The notes beneath the pieces were generated by a model that searched no databases, had not been told where the DNA came from, and saw only the letters and a program-made list of their open reading frames with translations. Positions 9,667 through 21,315 of a DNA stretch of 64,000 bases are shown one piece after another (positions within the stretch are counted from its first letter, which is position 1; every line of letters starts with the position of its first letter). The position numbers and the translations under genes are program-made. Origin of the DNA: Halichondria panicea (lineage: Eukaryota > Porifera > Demospongiae > Suberitida > Halichondriidae); contig NC_087379.1 in assembly GCF_963675165.1 (NCBI RefSeq), positions 3,845,442 to 3,909,441 of the forward strand. The letters are read 5' to 3'.

Positions 9667-12600
9667 ATGTCTAAAGCTACTAGGAGGCAAAGTTATGTGT
9701 CAGTTGAAGATGAAAAGCAAAATTTGGTGGTGAGTTGTAGATAGGGTTCCAGTATAATCATTGATACTCTATAGCTATGGAGGCATATTAAAGTAGAAGG
9801 GCATGCAAGAGAAAGGGAGTATTGTATTTACCGTAATACCTAGATTTAAGGCGACCCTAAAAATAATTATGCGACACCCAGGAGCTTCAGCAATTTTCTG
9901 ACCTCTAAAAATAGCGACAGCTGCGTTGACAATTATTTTTTAATGTCGCGTTCTGTAAATGTAGCCACTCCCTAGCCTCGATTGTAGCCCACTGGAAAAT
10001 CTGTGTTTTAATTAAGTAGACTATATAAATTTACCTCCAATTAGATGCGACCTCTAAATATGCGACACCAGGTCTTCAATATAATGTTTTAACCTCCAAA
10101 AGAAGCGACCTCTGGCTTCGAAAAAGTGTCGCTTTAAATCGAGGTCTTACAGTACTCGTTTTGGCGATAAGTATTTAATACGAAGCCAGAGGTCGCTTCT
10201 TTTAGAGATCGATTGAAGCCCTGGTGTCGCATATTTAGAGGGTCGCATCTAATTGGAGGGTACGTGTAGCTCTACACTACTACAGAGTCTACTTGCCTCG
10301 ATTTCAGGCCGCTTAATTTTCCAGTGGGCTACAGTCGAGGGGCAAGGGAGTGGCTACATTTACCTCTATTTAGGACGTGACATTAAAAAATAATTGCAAA
10401 CGGAGCTGTCGCTACTTCTAGAGGTCAGAAAATTGCCTGAGCTCGAAGGTACTAGGTGTGGCATATTTAGAGGGTCACCTTAAATCGATGTCTTACGGTA
10501 CTAGTCACACGTGAATGTCTGGAGCTAAGAGAGATTCTTCTGTCTATGCCTCTCATCAGCTTGCAGCATCACAAAACAAGCAGGCCAGTCGGGGCAAGGT
10601 ACTTCAAATAGTTCTTTATAGTACTAGGAAGCTATACACAGACTTCTCTGAATAACAAGTAACGAGTAATTTAGTCTAAATTTGCCTGATTCAGTAATAT
10701 TTGTGCTTGCGTGATGTTGTCCGCCCCCCATTGGAATTAAGGCTACATGTATGTCAATTTACATGTACATGTAGAATGTGGTCAATAAAACAATTGTCAA
10801 CTTCGGCAATCACTACTTTTTAGAGGCCAGAAAATTGCCTAAGATCGAAGGTGTCGATAATTTGAGTACCGTATAACTGGAAAATTTATAAACACCAACC
10901 AAATTTTCCAGTTATACGTACATGTATAATTTTTTTATGCTGGCCAAGAAAAGTAATCAAATTCCTACAAAGCCACTTCCTCTCCTTGTTCATTGCTTGA
11001 AGCCTCTGTAGGAGGCGCTAACCCTACGTGAGCGTCAATGTTTTGGCTCCCCCCTAACTATAAATTATAGTCTGCTCTATTGGTGTAGGGTCGATCGATC
11101 TTGATAGCTTAATCTCAAGACATGCCTATTATTAGCCTGTTATTCAACCTTTGTTGATATCCAGCATTAAACAGCATAATGCTAAACTTCGCTATGCCCC
11201 CACCACGAGCACAACATGCACATCCCTTTGACGTCACATTGTAATGGCCACATGAACTTAACACTTATATAGTCTAGAATCCATCCTTGTCAAGGAGATG
11301 ATTAAGGATATCCCCTAATTCGTATGAGAAAGTACCCATAAGGCTTACTGATGTCTAACTCTGTATTACTATACTGACGTGTACATGTACATTATTACAA
11401 AAGCCATATACCTACCCTGAATAGTCCAATGCTCAAATTGAAAAGAAAAGAGAGAAGAGAAAGAAACTGAAGAGCTACATGTAGCTACCAGCTTCAGATA
11501 CAAAAGGCACTGCGAAATCACAGATCACAGCTAGCCAACACAAAGATGTACATGTATTACATAATGATGTATGTATGTGTATATGTACATATAACAGTCG
11601 CACTTATCCTGTACTCGTCCCACACCAGGGTACATGAAGGTACTCCTGCCCATGCCTATGTCCAAATGCACCATGCAGCACGCAAGCAGCACACATGCAA
11701 GCAGCAAATTAATGCCAGATATGTGCAAGATGCGAGTGATACATGTGCTGCATGCGTGCTGCATTTTTGTAAGGGTGTACATTTGTATAATTGTAGGTGC
11801 TCATTATGTCAGAAAAATCGCTATTATGCTCGAAATTATGCCAAGTTCTATCTCAATGAAAATAATATGTACATGTTAGTCTTGTGCAGCTACAGCTGGG
11901 CTAATAGTCATGTGAACATAATTATAGGAACATTTTGAGAAAGTACAAGGAAGGATTGATGATTTTCTGAAGCAAGGAAAGGTATAAGTACATACGTAAT
12001 AGAGTGTGTGTGTTGTTTACAATGGATGTGATTTTAATGTAGAGCTTAGTTCTAGTACTGAAGAAACGTGTGACTGTGGACAAGGATCATGTGAAGAATG
12101 TTCAGAAAATGGTGCAATCAATCCATGATGATGGGCAAACAAAACACATGAAATTTCAGGGGTAAATACATGTATGATGTTATATAATCTGTTTTTCAGC
12201 TGCTTTTTACAGTTCCTTAGATTCTTCATGGAATGGAATAAAAGAGCAACTAACATCAGAAGCAATGCAAACTTCCCGTATTGCCTCTACTTTAGAGTTG
12301 CAGGCACTACAGCCCCTGCAAACCTTTCTGATCAACGATCTTGAGAAGAGGTTTAGAGTCACAGTCAGTGATAGTAGGAAACTTCTTAAGGACTACTTCA
12401 CAGCAAAAGCAGCACTGCAGAAGAGTAGAGATAAGTACTTTAGGTATTCAGGGCAAAAACTACCGCGTACATGTTAACTTTTGCGAATGTGCCAAATCAG
12501 GCAAATTTGTGTGGCATGTTTAATTATGTTTGATGCGTGCAAAGCAGTGTAATATAATACTGTAGCTGTTGTGTATAATACATTATTATATACTTGTAAT

Positions 12601-15600
12601 GCACTGGTGCTCATGTGTACAGTGTAGTTGGAGACTGGGAGGTTGTGATGTTAGAGCTGTACCATGAGCAAGGGGATTCTTGGAATCCTGCCCCAGGCAA
12701 TAAACTTCACGATCGTGAAGCGCAGCTTAGTCGCAAAGTACAAGAGAGCAAAGAGGACTATGAAACAGCTGTGCAATACCTCAACCAATTACAGCAAGAT
12801 GTTTTTACCAGTCAACTCCCTGGGGTAACTTATGTTCATAGGCAAACAGGCAGTAATGTTTAGCCATGCAACCATTGGGTTTGTTTTCAGTATAATAATT
12901 GTGTTATTTCTAAGTGCCTATATATACATGTACAGTATGCTTGTGTAGGTACTGGACATCCTTCGGACAACTGCTCAAAACATGGTGGCCGTAGTAAACA
13001 ATGCACTTAAGTGTTTTACAGATATGCAATCACAGTTAATGCTTGGGAATGGATTGAAGGTGGGTATAAGTACATTGACCTTATTTGCTATAGACGTTTT
13101 TAATGAGCTATATCCGTGTCTCCGTGGTACTCACTAGCTATGACTGGAATTGTTATGTTCTCTGTAACTAGATGTATTAATCCTAACCCTGTGCCATATC
13201 ACACATAGTTACAATTATCATTAACCGAGATGCGCCACAGTGCCACTAGTTATAATAGTCGCTCAATTAGGTAGACCATGCATGTGTAGTAAGTTTCTCG
13301 GTTGTATAATAGAGTGTATAGTGACTGAGGCATACATGTATCACTAATAGTAATACCCATGCAGGCACAGACCCACAGGTCAGTAACCCAGTTAGCAACC
13401 AGTGGGGAGGTTATTTCATTGGGTACACAACTCATTTACTAGTGTCCACACCAGAGCCTGAGTACGCAAATTCCTTTTAAAGAATGGATAGCTTCAACAC
13501 AACAAGTTAGTTATTATAGTGCAAAGAAAACAAGCACGCAAAAGCTAACATGTAGCTAAATGCTGCTTTTATTTGAGGCACGACAGTACACATTTTTGAT
13601 GGGCCTCGACTCCAGTCGTCTTAACTGACTCCACTGTGCTCCTAGTCCCAGTGTGTGTGCACTGGACCACTGCCGTTTTCAAAGCCTTATTTTCATTTTT
13701 ACTTATAAGTAAATGGAAACTAAACTACATAAAATTAGTGTAGTTTAGTTTCATGCCGCTAGGTCTCCATGTTCATACATACTACTGCTGTACTTGTACA
13801 ACACTAGTTGTGACAATAATACGACGGCATAACACCGCCGAGTGTTTAGCACTTCAGTGCTCTACTTATTATTCATATCTACATGTATTCAGGGTGCACA
13901 GAGTCATGATCAATTCAATGCTGCTGATTATTGTCAAACAGTGATCTTTTGTAATGTTGAGTATGGCTCCATTCCCTTGCCGACATGTCACGAGTTTCAG
14001 GAATACCTCTACAAGGTAGGCACCTCTACTAGGGCTTATGGTATGCAAATTACCTATTATTTGTGTTCAGGATGAGACGCTAATGATTCAAGCTCGGAAA
14101 GTTCAGTACATGTGCATGAGCAAGTTGAGCCCAAAAGAGTTAGCCAGCAGAGCACATCAGTTCTTAGCAGATGGGGACAAGAAAAAACAGCATTCCAACA
14201 ACAAAGGGCTCTCTTCCACTCAAGAAGGTGTGTGAAGCAATTAAGAACGTGCAGTGTTTGTATCCAGGTTTCACACAGAGGGGGGGGGGGGGAGGATTCT
14301 CCTCCGGATTAGTAGCTTACTCAATTTTAATCTCATGCTCACCTGCAGGTTATAATTATGTACTCCGAAATTATGCTTTCCAGGTCTGTTGTATTAACAA
14401 TTGAGAATGTATTTGGGTCTCCCAAAAAGCCACCCTCCCCCCCGTGTGCTTCCTAGGCATGTTTTGCTTCAGTCAATAAGTATTGAAAGATATGCATAGA
14501 TTGATTTTGATTGATTGATGCATAGATTGATTCTACTTACATGTACTTTATTACATAATTATGCCTCGGTGTGCACATGCGCAAGCAAGGTATATGATAG
14601 TGTGTTTGTCCATATACATGTAGATATTACAGTAATGGTAAGAGGGATTGGAATTGGAAACACTCCTCGTTATAGGGTGTGGCTTGTTAGTGCTTTTGAA
14701 AGACTTTCTTGTGACAGAGTTCGAGTTTGTGCAAGTGAAAAGAACTTTTCACTACCAACTACAATGAACTACATGTAAAAGTTGTTGAATTACATAGCTG
14801 GGGCTAATAAACGCCTATGCAGCACAATGAAACATGTAGTAGCCGCGGCAAGCATACCGTATATACATGATCAGAGGCCACTTTTGTATAAAGGCTGCAC
14901 TGAAGTAGTAGCCTCCATACAGCTCATCTTCAGTGAAATAGAAGCCGCTCCAAATAGTAGCGTCAGTGAACTTTAAGGCTATAATTATGTCTCTGCACGT
15001 GGCAGCTATATTGATACTGATATCTACGGTAGCAACTAGCTAGGTATAGCAGCTTGTTAGTGCTCTTTCACTCATGGCAGAGTTCGAGTTTGTGCACATA
15101 AAAATAAATTTTGATGACAAACTGAAGGTTGTTGAATTAGCTTTCAAGATTCACAGTTAAAAAATGAGGTATTGGGTTTAGGCATCCATTTCGCTAGGGT
15201 GACCAGATTAACGAGTTTCTGATTTGTGGCAAGAATTCCCATGTAATAACTCTTTGTTGCCTGGAAAGCAGACAGTTTTACTTTCAGCTTTGATCGACTC
15301 ACACGTACTCAACTCTTACAGTGCCAGTACGCCATTAGGTCACCGTCTACAGTGCCATAATTATGCACATCAAATACTGGCATCTGAAGAGCCTTGAGGC
15401 TAAATGCAACAAAGGCTTGCAATAACTCACTATCTACCCTAGTACTCAAAATTCGTATCAGAGGCCAGATACATGTATGCTACATGACTGACACAATAGA
15501 ATCCAGTTTGTGCAGAAGTCAACACTTTTGCGTCTAAAACAGCACTTTCGTTTGCTAAGTGCAAGCATTAATTAGTTTTGAGTTACAGGGTGTCGATGTG

Positions 15601-18600
15601 CCCTCCTTGGTGCATGTACGTTTCTACTGATATTATATGTATATGTACAGATCAGGGATATTCTGCACCCATGTTCAGTTTCTTTTTGGGTCCTTCTCAA
15701 ATCCATTCTTGACTGCTTGGGCTCCTTTCTGCTGCTGCCAGTACGTATATGGCGCTAGTTTGATTCCTGGTATATACATGTAGCGAGCCATCATTAATTT
15801 TATATATACATGCATGTATGTACTTATAATTATGCTTCATAATTTGTGCACTTTTAGAATAATTAATGTTAGGTACATGTACATGTATAGCTATAAACAC
15901 AAACGTTCGGTATATCTTTTATGTAACTTAATTTGTTTCTTCAGTAGGGAGCAGGCTGCTGATCGAACTCTGCCTTGAGTATCTAATGCGACCCGTTGCT
16001 CTTAAAGAGGAGGGTCTATTTAGAGTGTCTGGTGATTCTGCTGTTATGAAGTCTCTCCATGCTGATTTCATGTCAGGAAGAGCCACAGGAGAGTTTCTAA
16101 AGTGAGTCACAATAGTGGAAACCATGGAAGGGTATAACTGGAGCCCAAGAACGTGTTGTTATAATAATTTTTACTGATACCTGTCCGCCTTGAACCAGCA
16201 GCAAATGTAGCTGGCCGATGCACTCTATACAGTAGAAACATGCATCAATTTACGTGACCTTGTGACGTCCTCGCACAGGTTTTCACCACAATTGTTAACT
16301 GATTTTGCATGACGCCCTTTACAAAATTGTCAGTAGCACTTAATGATCGATATACGTAAGTAATCAGTTTGTCCTTATATGAAAAGATCGAAGGCTGAAA
16401 TTTCTTGTACATGCATGTATAGCCATGCAGGAATCGTTTACGGTTGTTTATTGTTATGAATATGAATGTTCATGCCCATATACAATGCATACTCTAGCCT
16501 CCTGCAGAGGCCTCTTGAGAAGAAGGCCTGCTACTGAACAGAAAAAATATCCTGAATCGATATGTACATGCAGACAAAGATTACAATTCATAATATTGAG
16601 TTGATACACAGAGCTGTATATAGCTATAGCTAAAATGTATATAGCTAGCTAGCGACAGAGTTGTAGGTGTGTAGCTCTTTTCTTTCTGGTGGATCAAGTC
16701 TACATGTAGACTTTCACCAAGGTTACTGTTACGTGTAGATGAGCTTGGCCCGTCCATCTAGGCTAGTTCACTCTGTTCGGATGATGGTCATCCACACTGT
16801 TTTCAAGCTGCGGTATACGCATGCGCAAGCGAGGTATACTGTAGTGTGTGTGCGTGTGTGTCTGTCTAGGTTGCTACAGCTGCTCAGGGATCAATGAACA
16901 ACAGTAGACTCTTGCTATTTCGGCTCTCTGAAGTATGGTCACCTCGATATACCGGCCATTTGGCTTGGCACGGAATGCTAGCTATAATTATGTTTACTGC
17001 ACAAAACTCACTCTGAAGTACGGCTACTCACTATTCCGTATACGAGCCAGTGCTATAAGGATACTATTTTTGGCTGTAAGATCTCTATAAACAAGATCTC
17101 TTCGAGTCGCCCTCCATTAAGTCTTCAGGCAGTCAAATACTGGTCAGAAAGACGACCTGGAAGCTATTCAGTCAACAAAACTTGACGCCAAAATCTTCAG
17201 TTTTTTCCAGCTGATCTTAGACCACTTCATTGGATAACAAGACACATAAATAAACTCCGAATTATTATTGTAGCTAGCATTGTTTCATTATTCTCTTTTC
17301 ATTAAAATCATTGCAAGTTACAAAAATAATGTTAGTGAATAAATCTTATGAATTATTCATGACCGATTAACCTTACCGTGATTGTGTTTGATCCACCTTC
17401 AATTATTTAGGGCTGCACTGATGGATCAGCGTGACCCTAATACTATCAGTGGATTACTAAAGCTTCATCTCAGGGAACACCCATTCTTGTGTCCGGCTAG
17501 TGTGTCTGCATTGGATAAGGTCCTGGAAGAAGCAAATAGAGTAAGTTATTATTATACTGTGACTCTTTCAGTTACTATACGTGTGAGTGCGGCACGCATG
17601 CTGCATATGGAATGCCAAAACCGCCTAGCAATAAAGAGTGTAGTACCGCATGCAAAGGATACGTGCCATAGGAGATCTGATTCCTCATTACGTCTGACTT
17701 GCGTCTTTCACGCAGGAAACAACATGTATGTAAATTACGCGCATTAGGCCCACATCAAACTGTTCAGCAACTTGTATAAATGAAAGCACCGCGGGTGCTG
17801 ATGCCTCAGTGGAGGTGTTAAAGCTAAAGCTACTAGCCGTTATAGCAATAGCCTATACACACATTATCATCGGATGCATATAAATTTTGCAGCATGCAGG
17901 CAGAATCCAGAATCACAGAGAGTGGGTAATGATCGACCATGATTGTTGTTAAAAACGATTGATGCCAAAAGTCCAAGTCTTAAATCAATGGCTGCATCAG
18001 CAGAGCCTTGCAGCTCTCTTCTCACTCTTGCAGCTACCAATAGCTAGCGTTCTAGTGTAGAGCTAACTACTAAACTAACTACTAAGAGAGCTCACAAGAC
18101 TCACTCTATTGGAGAGGAAGTTGAGATAAAAGACTATTCGATCTGGCTATAGCAGCTTCTCTTCTGGCCACAGTAATAGCATAATTATTATTCATAATGC
18201 ATGTACACACGTGTCTTCACTTAATGACATCCGGAATTTGGATGGAGTCTGGTCCCGCTCTATTCATGAGCAATTAACCTTAACGTTGCTATACCACCTA
18301 CATAGTGTATTGGGATACTTCGTACAGTCATGTACATCGATACTAAAATACTAAAACAGCCGTGTATAGATGTACCATAGAAACTGAATCATTAGCGCTT
18401 ACTCAGACTATAAGCGTATCTTTATTTTAAACGCAAGCTCAACTGCAGGTTTTTTGTACTCGAATTGAAGCGCTTTTCCGATCATGCGAAGGATATTAGT
18501 GAAAATGTTGATTGATTCAGCTAACTTTGTTTATCTATTTTTATGAGCTAGCTAGCTTGTACAGTGCATGGTAGCTACATGCTGAGAGAATGTGAGGTCC

Positions 18601-19747
18601 TTTTGTTCCAGCTCCTGGTCAATATGAATGTTAATGGAACTGTAGTATGATATACATGTAGATCCATTAGGTTGCCTGCTTGCCTTGCCTGCTCACTTTC
18701 TAGCTAGCTTACGAATCTGCCCTCATCACAGAGACAGAGACATCCAGTTTCTGGGTGGGGCTTGAAAATGACTGCATTATAGGTGCATTCTCGAATATAA
18801 GCATATAGAGCTCTGCTATTGACCCTGCGATTATGTGGTTTGCATGTACACACAATTATACCCTTCGATCCCTAAGTGTGCGAATAACATTAACCCTTTA
18901 GCCTAACAAGACGAAAACTCACCAATGTCAACAAACAAGCTCTTGTTTGTATCTACACTGTCCACTCTAAAAGAGTGCCTAATGTGGGCAACTTACACAT
19001 GTATGCAAGTCTCTGATAAGACAGTTTATGTGCGCCTAATGTGATACAGTACGTAGAACCTCTATTATCCGGCCCTCCATTCTCCATTATCCGGAACCTC
19101 CATTATCCAGCTTGGCAATTTCTAATTCAGAATGGGTGTGTCCCTTAAATGCGCATGTGCATTGCAGTTGTTACTATGTTTGTCATTTAAGTGGGTGGAT
19201 CAAGGCGTGGTTTATCGATTCAATTATCCGGTTATCCGGCTTGGCTCTGGAACCAAGGTGTCCAGACAATCGAGGTTTGTACATGTAAAAATGCAGTTTT
19301 AGTTGCATGTAGCACGCATGCCGAAATCAGAAATCGTGCTGCACTTAAACTGCATTTAAATGTGTTCGCAAACATAATAATTGCACTATTATATGTGTGC
19401 ATATGCGTGCCACACTTAACATTTGTGTACACACGTACATGTACGTGCAAGCACACAATTCTTAACTTTAAATTTATGTCTTCCTTTCCTCGCAGGAAGA
19501 AATTGTACCTACTGTTCTAGGCGAGCTGTCATCCCGAGAGCTCAATGTACTAACTAACATCATGCTGCTGTTGAACACTATTACACAGACCCCATGGAAA
19601 GAGCAAAACAAAATGAGTGCTCACACATTGGGCATAGCTTGCGGACTCTCAGTGTTCCCTGATCTGAATCCTTCCAAAGCCACCCTGCTTACTGAATTCC
19701 TCACCATTAAGTATGATGACTTGGCAGGCTCACACACTCTGCTTTAA
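9667..19747 (+). CDS. F-BAR and RhoGAP domain protein, 12 exons
   Basis: Exons: 9667-9729, 10530-10598, 11928-11981, 12043-12161, 12213-12443, 12623-12824, 12949-13059, 13893-14015, 14071-14227, 15945-16101, 17411-17540, 19496-19747. Phases all join, giving 555 aa. After a short Ser/Gln N-terminus, residues ~45-260 form an F-BAR domain (HFEKVQGRIDDFLKQGK, then the Ala/Gln/Leu-rich coiled coil with a KSRDKYF-type segment). Residues ~377-545 are RhoGAP: EEGLFRVSG with the arginine finger Arg403, DPNTISGLLKLHLRE, and NKMSAHTLG. Role known for the family: membrane-bending F-BAR plus GTP hydrolysis on Rho-type GTPases at the plasma membrane. Odd points: the usual FGVPL entry motif of RhoGAP is not seen, the last conserved 'P' of the NK..LA....P motif is replaced, and no SH3 or C1 domain follows. 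Exons 1 and 2 are supported mainly by phase and splice sites. Confidence 0.85.
9831..10157 (-). repeat. MITE R6, copy 2, inverted relative to copy 1
   Basis: It begins 'taccgtaatacctagattta' and ends 'aaatcgaggtcttacagtac'. Its inner landmarks run in reverse order to copy 1 ('ctgacctctaaaaatagcga' first, 'cctccaaaagaagcgacctc' last). It lies in intron 1 of the F-BAR/RhoGAP gene. Confidence 0.8.
10170..10503 (+). repeat. MITE R6, copy 3, adjacent to copy 2
   Basis: It has copy-1 order: 'cgaagccagaggtcgcttct', 'tagagggtcgcatctaattg', 'ttctagaggtcagaaaattg', ending in 'tcttacggtac'. Its left terminus overlaps or abuts the end of copy 2, so copies 2 and 3 form a tail-to-tail pair. It ends 27 bp before exon 2 of the F-BAR/RhoGAP gene. 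A further scrap lies near 10800-10862. Confidence 0.7.
13488..13860 (+). repeat. R5 remnants plus a short hairpin, intronic
   Basis: R5 words occur at 13488-13600 (including 'gcaaaagctaa') and at 13836-13861 ('ttagcacttcagtgctctac'). Between them, 13712-13752 is a hairpin with 'aaactaaactac' arms. All lie in the intron before exon 8 of the F-BAR/RhoGAP gene. Confidence 0.5.
16496..16810 (+). repeat. Partial R4 element
   Basis: It starts 'tagcctcctgcagaggcct' and contains 'aaaatatcctgaatcga', 'ctacatgtagactttcacca' and 'tcatccacactgtttt', matching the left and middle of the 32444-33019 copy. The right end is missing, and R1 sequence follows at 16813. Confidence 0.7.
16811..17060 (+). repeat. 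R1 head joined to an R3 repeat
   Basis: An R1 left end ('gcatgcgcaagcgaggtata', GT-rich tract, 'ctacagctgctcagggatca') stops at about 16895 and an R3 copy ('cagtagactcttgct' onward to 'gagccagtgc') follows. The same R1-near-R3 arrangement is seen at 28974-29300. Confidence 0.65.
17778..18085 (-). repeat. R1 repeat, reverse orientation, truncated
   Basis: It starts with the reverse complement of the R1 tail ('aaagcaccgcgggtgctgat') and carries 'ggctgcatcagcagagcctt' and 'ctaccaatagctagcgttct'. The R1 core and left end are missing. It lies in the last intron of the F-BAR/RhoGAP gene. Confidence 0.7.
19050..19280. repeat. MITE-like element with repeated 'attatccgg'
   Basis: The left side has 'aacctctattatccggccct' and two more 'attatccgg/attatccag' words; the right side has 'caattatccggttatccggc' and ends 'cagacaatcgaggttt'. 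Opposed 'acctc-tatt' and 'aatcgaggt' ends suggest an inverted-repeat element. The superfamily is not established. Confidence 0.5.
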
Positions 19748-19862
19748 ACAGTGAATGCATGCTCGTTAATTTATGCGTGTGTTAGTTTTCAATATAATTA
19801 CATCACATTTCTGGAATATTGTTTGCTCAGTAAAAATGTTATACTTTCACATAATTGTTAGT

Positions 19863-21122
19863 CTAATGGGCAATTCTCTTTTCAGAAGGAAGCTCAGGAT
19901 GCCATATGTCCATTATAAGTACTGCTCTGATTTTAGTACCACTATGAATAACTTCATGTTCCCATGAGTCGTCAAACATAATTATTTCCCCTTCCTTCCA
20001 TGTATGCCAGTCAGTTCCGACTCTTATACGTGCTCCACCGCTATGTAATAATGTTAGGTGTAATCTCAACCTCTCGTTTGATGGCCCTGTGTGAGTTCGA
20101 ATGTGTGTGCCTGGTTGAATAGCAGAAAACTTTATACTTGTGAAATCTTGCCCACACCCTCGTATGTGAGACATAGTTTTTTGAAAGTACTGTGTATACT
20201 CAGTAAACCCATAGCCTGAAGATTTAAGCCGCAGCTCAGTCCAATCACCGCCAACGTGTAAATTTTCTGTTTCTTCTGTGAACATGTATGAGCGCTCTTT
20301 TAAATTGTATAGTAACTCTTCTTTTATATCGCTGTATCCAGCTTCAAGTCGGGCTATGAATGGATATTCGGCTGTATTGTACCATGGCCTTGAAGTGAGT
20401 CCCTTGACATAACGTGACACTGGACGCTGCAATGGGTTTCCCCATAATTCTCTGTTTACTGCGTTGGCCCATAATTTTCTTGCTGCAAGCTCTTGGTTTA
20501 GAAACAACAGTGCCAATCCCAGCTGATCCACAATGAATAGATTGTTGGGTAGCAGCATAATCGCTTCCCTATATAATTCAAGCTTCTCAGTGTCTGAAAG
20601 CTTTAATTCATTTCGTTTCGTGTTGAATGTTGCTAATGCCTCTTTGTCTCTCTGCATGGCTCGCTGTAGTAACCTCAACATATCTTGTACTGTATCAGTT
20701 TTATTTGCTTCATATCCCAGATTTTCTGTATCCATAGTAATCACCTCCGGTGTTTTGAGCACCTTATTGTTGCAATTGATAAAGAAACTTGCATCTATAC
20801 GCAGTTTTTGTTTGAAATTAGACCAGGTATGCGTCATTTGTGGGAGTACTGCTGAATGCAGTTGATCAAAGCACGTTTCTTCGGAACCCCGTTTTGAAAT
20901 CTTCTTGCAGTACTTCGTTATTACCTTACATGGATTGTCTCCTTCGTTGAACACTAGGTCATTTTGTCCAGTCACAGGAACACTCAGCACTTTGTTAGTA
21001 GTCTTGTTTTGCACACAGACATAGCAGTAGCTCAATATTAGTGCTATATTACCTAGATGTAGTAGTCTAAGATGCATCTTCACTTTCTCAGCACTAGCTA
21101 TAGGTGGTACTCTTGCATCCAC
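19863..21122 (-). CDS. Aspartyl/asparaginyl beta-hydroxylase-like, intronless, membrane-anchored
   Basis: Single 419-aa ORF. Residues ~18-37 are a hydrophobic segment near the N-terminus, predicting a type II membrane protein with the catalytic part in the ER or Golgi lumen. The C-terminal ~120 residues are the AspH fold: the family's iron-binding His is seen in THTGPSNERLRLHL (His344) and in FDDSWEHEV (His389), the 2-oxoglutarate-binding Arg at 399, and the family's closing IWHPEL. By family knowledge it is a Fe(II)/2-oxoglutarate dioxygenase that hydroxylates Asp/Asn side chains. The middle (about 165-250) looks helical, like the TPR-type region of ASPH. A later Met (residue 16) is a possible start but would leave the anchor intact. 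Neighbouring genes have many introns and this has none. Its stop lies 115 bp from the stop of the convergent F-BAR/RhoGAP gene. Confidence 0.9.
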   Translation of the reverse strand: MDARVPPIASAEKVKMHLRLLHLGNIALILSYCYVCVQNKTTNKVLSVPVTGQNDLVFNEGDNPCKVITKYCKKISKRGSEETCFDQLHSAVLPQMTHTWSNFKQKLRIDASFFINCNNKVLKTPEVITMDTENLGYEANKTDTVQDMLRLLQRAMQRDKEALATFNTKRNELKLSDTEKLELYREAIMLLPNNLFIVDQLGLALLFLNQELAARKLWANAVNRELWGNPLQRPVSRYVKGLTSRPWYNTAEYPFIARLEAGYSDIKEELLYNLKERSYMFTEETENLHVGGDWTELRLKSSGYGFTEYTQYFQKTMSHIRGCGQDFTSIKFSAIQPGTHIRTHTGPSNERLRLHLTLLHSGGARIRVGTDWHTWKEGEIIMFDDSWEHEVIHSGTKIRAVLIMDIWHPELPSEKRIAH

Positions 21123-21315
21123 CTCAACAGGTGTGTATGTTTTGAGGGGTGTAACTGATAAAATCAGGATCTGTAATTATACAGATTGGATTCATTTGTT
21201 GACAGCCTCTCTATCACACTCAGCACTTCCTCTTGCAGTCTATGAATTTAGTTTGTGCTGGACTCTAGTCTAGAGCTTAAGAAAATAGCTAAGTATAGGT
21301 AGCCATTCTACCAAA
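21123..21315. promoter_or_regulatory. Shared promoter region, beta-hydroxylase and unknown gene
   Basis: The start codons of the minus-strand hydroxylase and the plus-strand Ser-rich gene are 193 bp apart and diverge. This is the second head-to-head gene pair in the window. No certain core promoter motif was found. Confidence 0.55.

Noticed and set aside
11531-11938. Opposed open frames of 83 and 130 codons
   Set aside because: Made of GT/CA-rich and 'acatgta' low-complexity DNA in an intron; the true coding part is only the small exon at 11928-11981.
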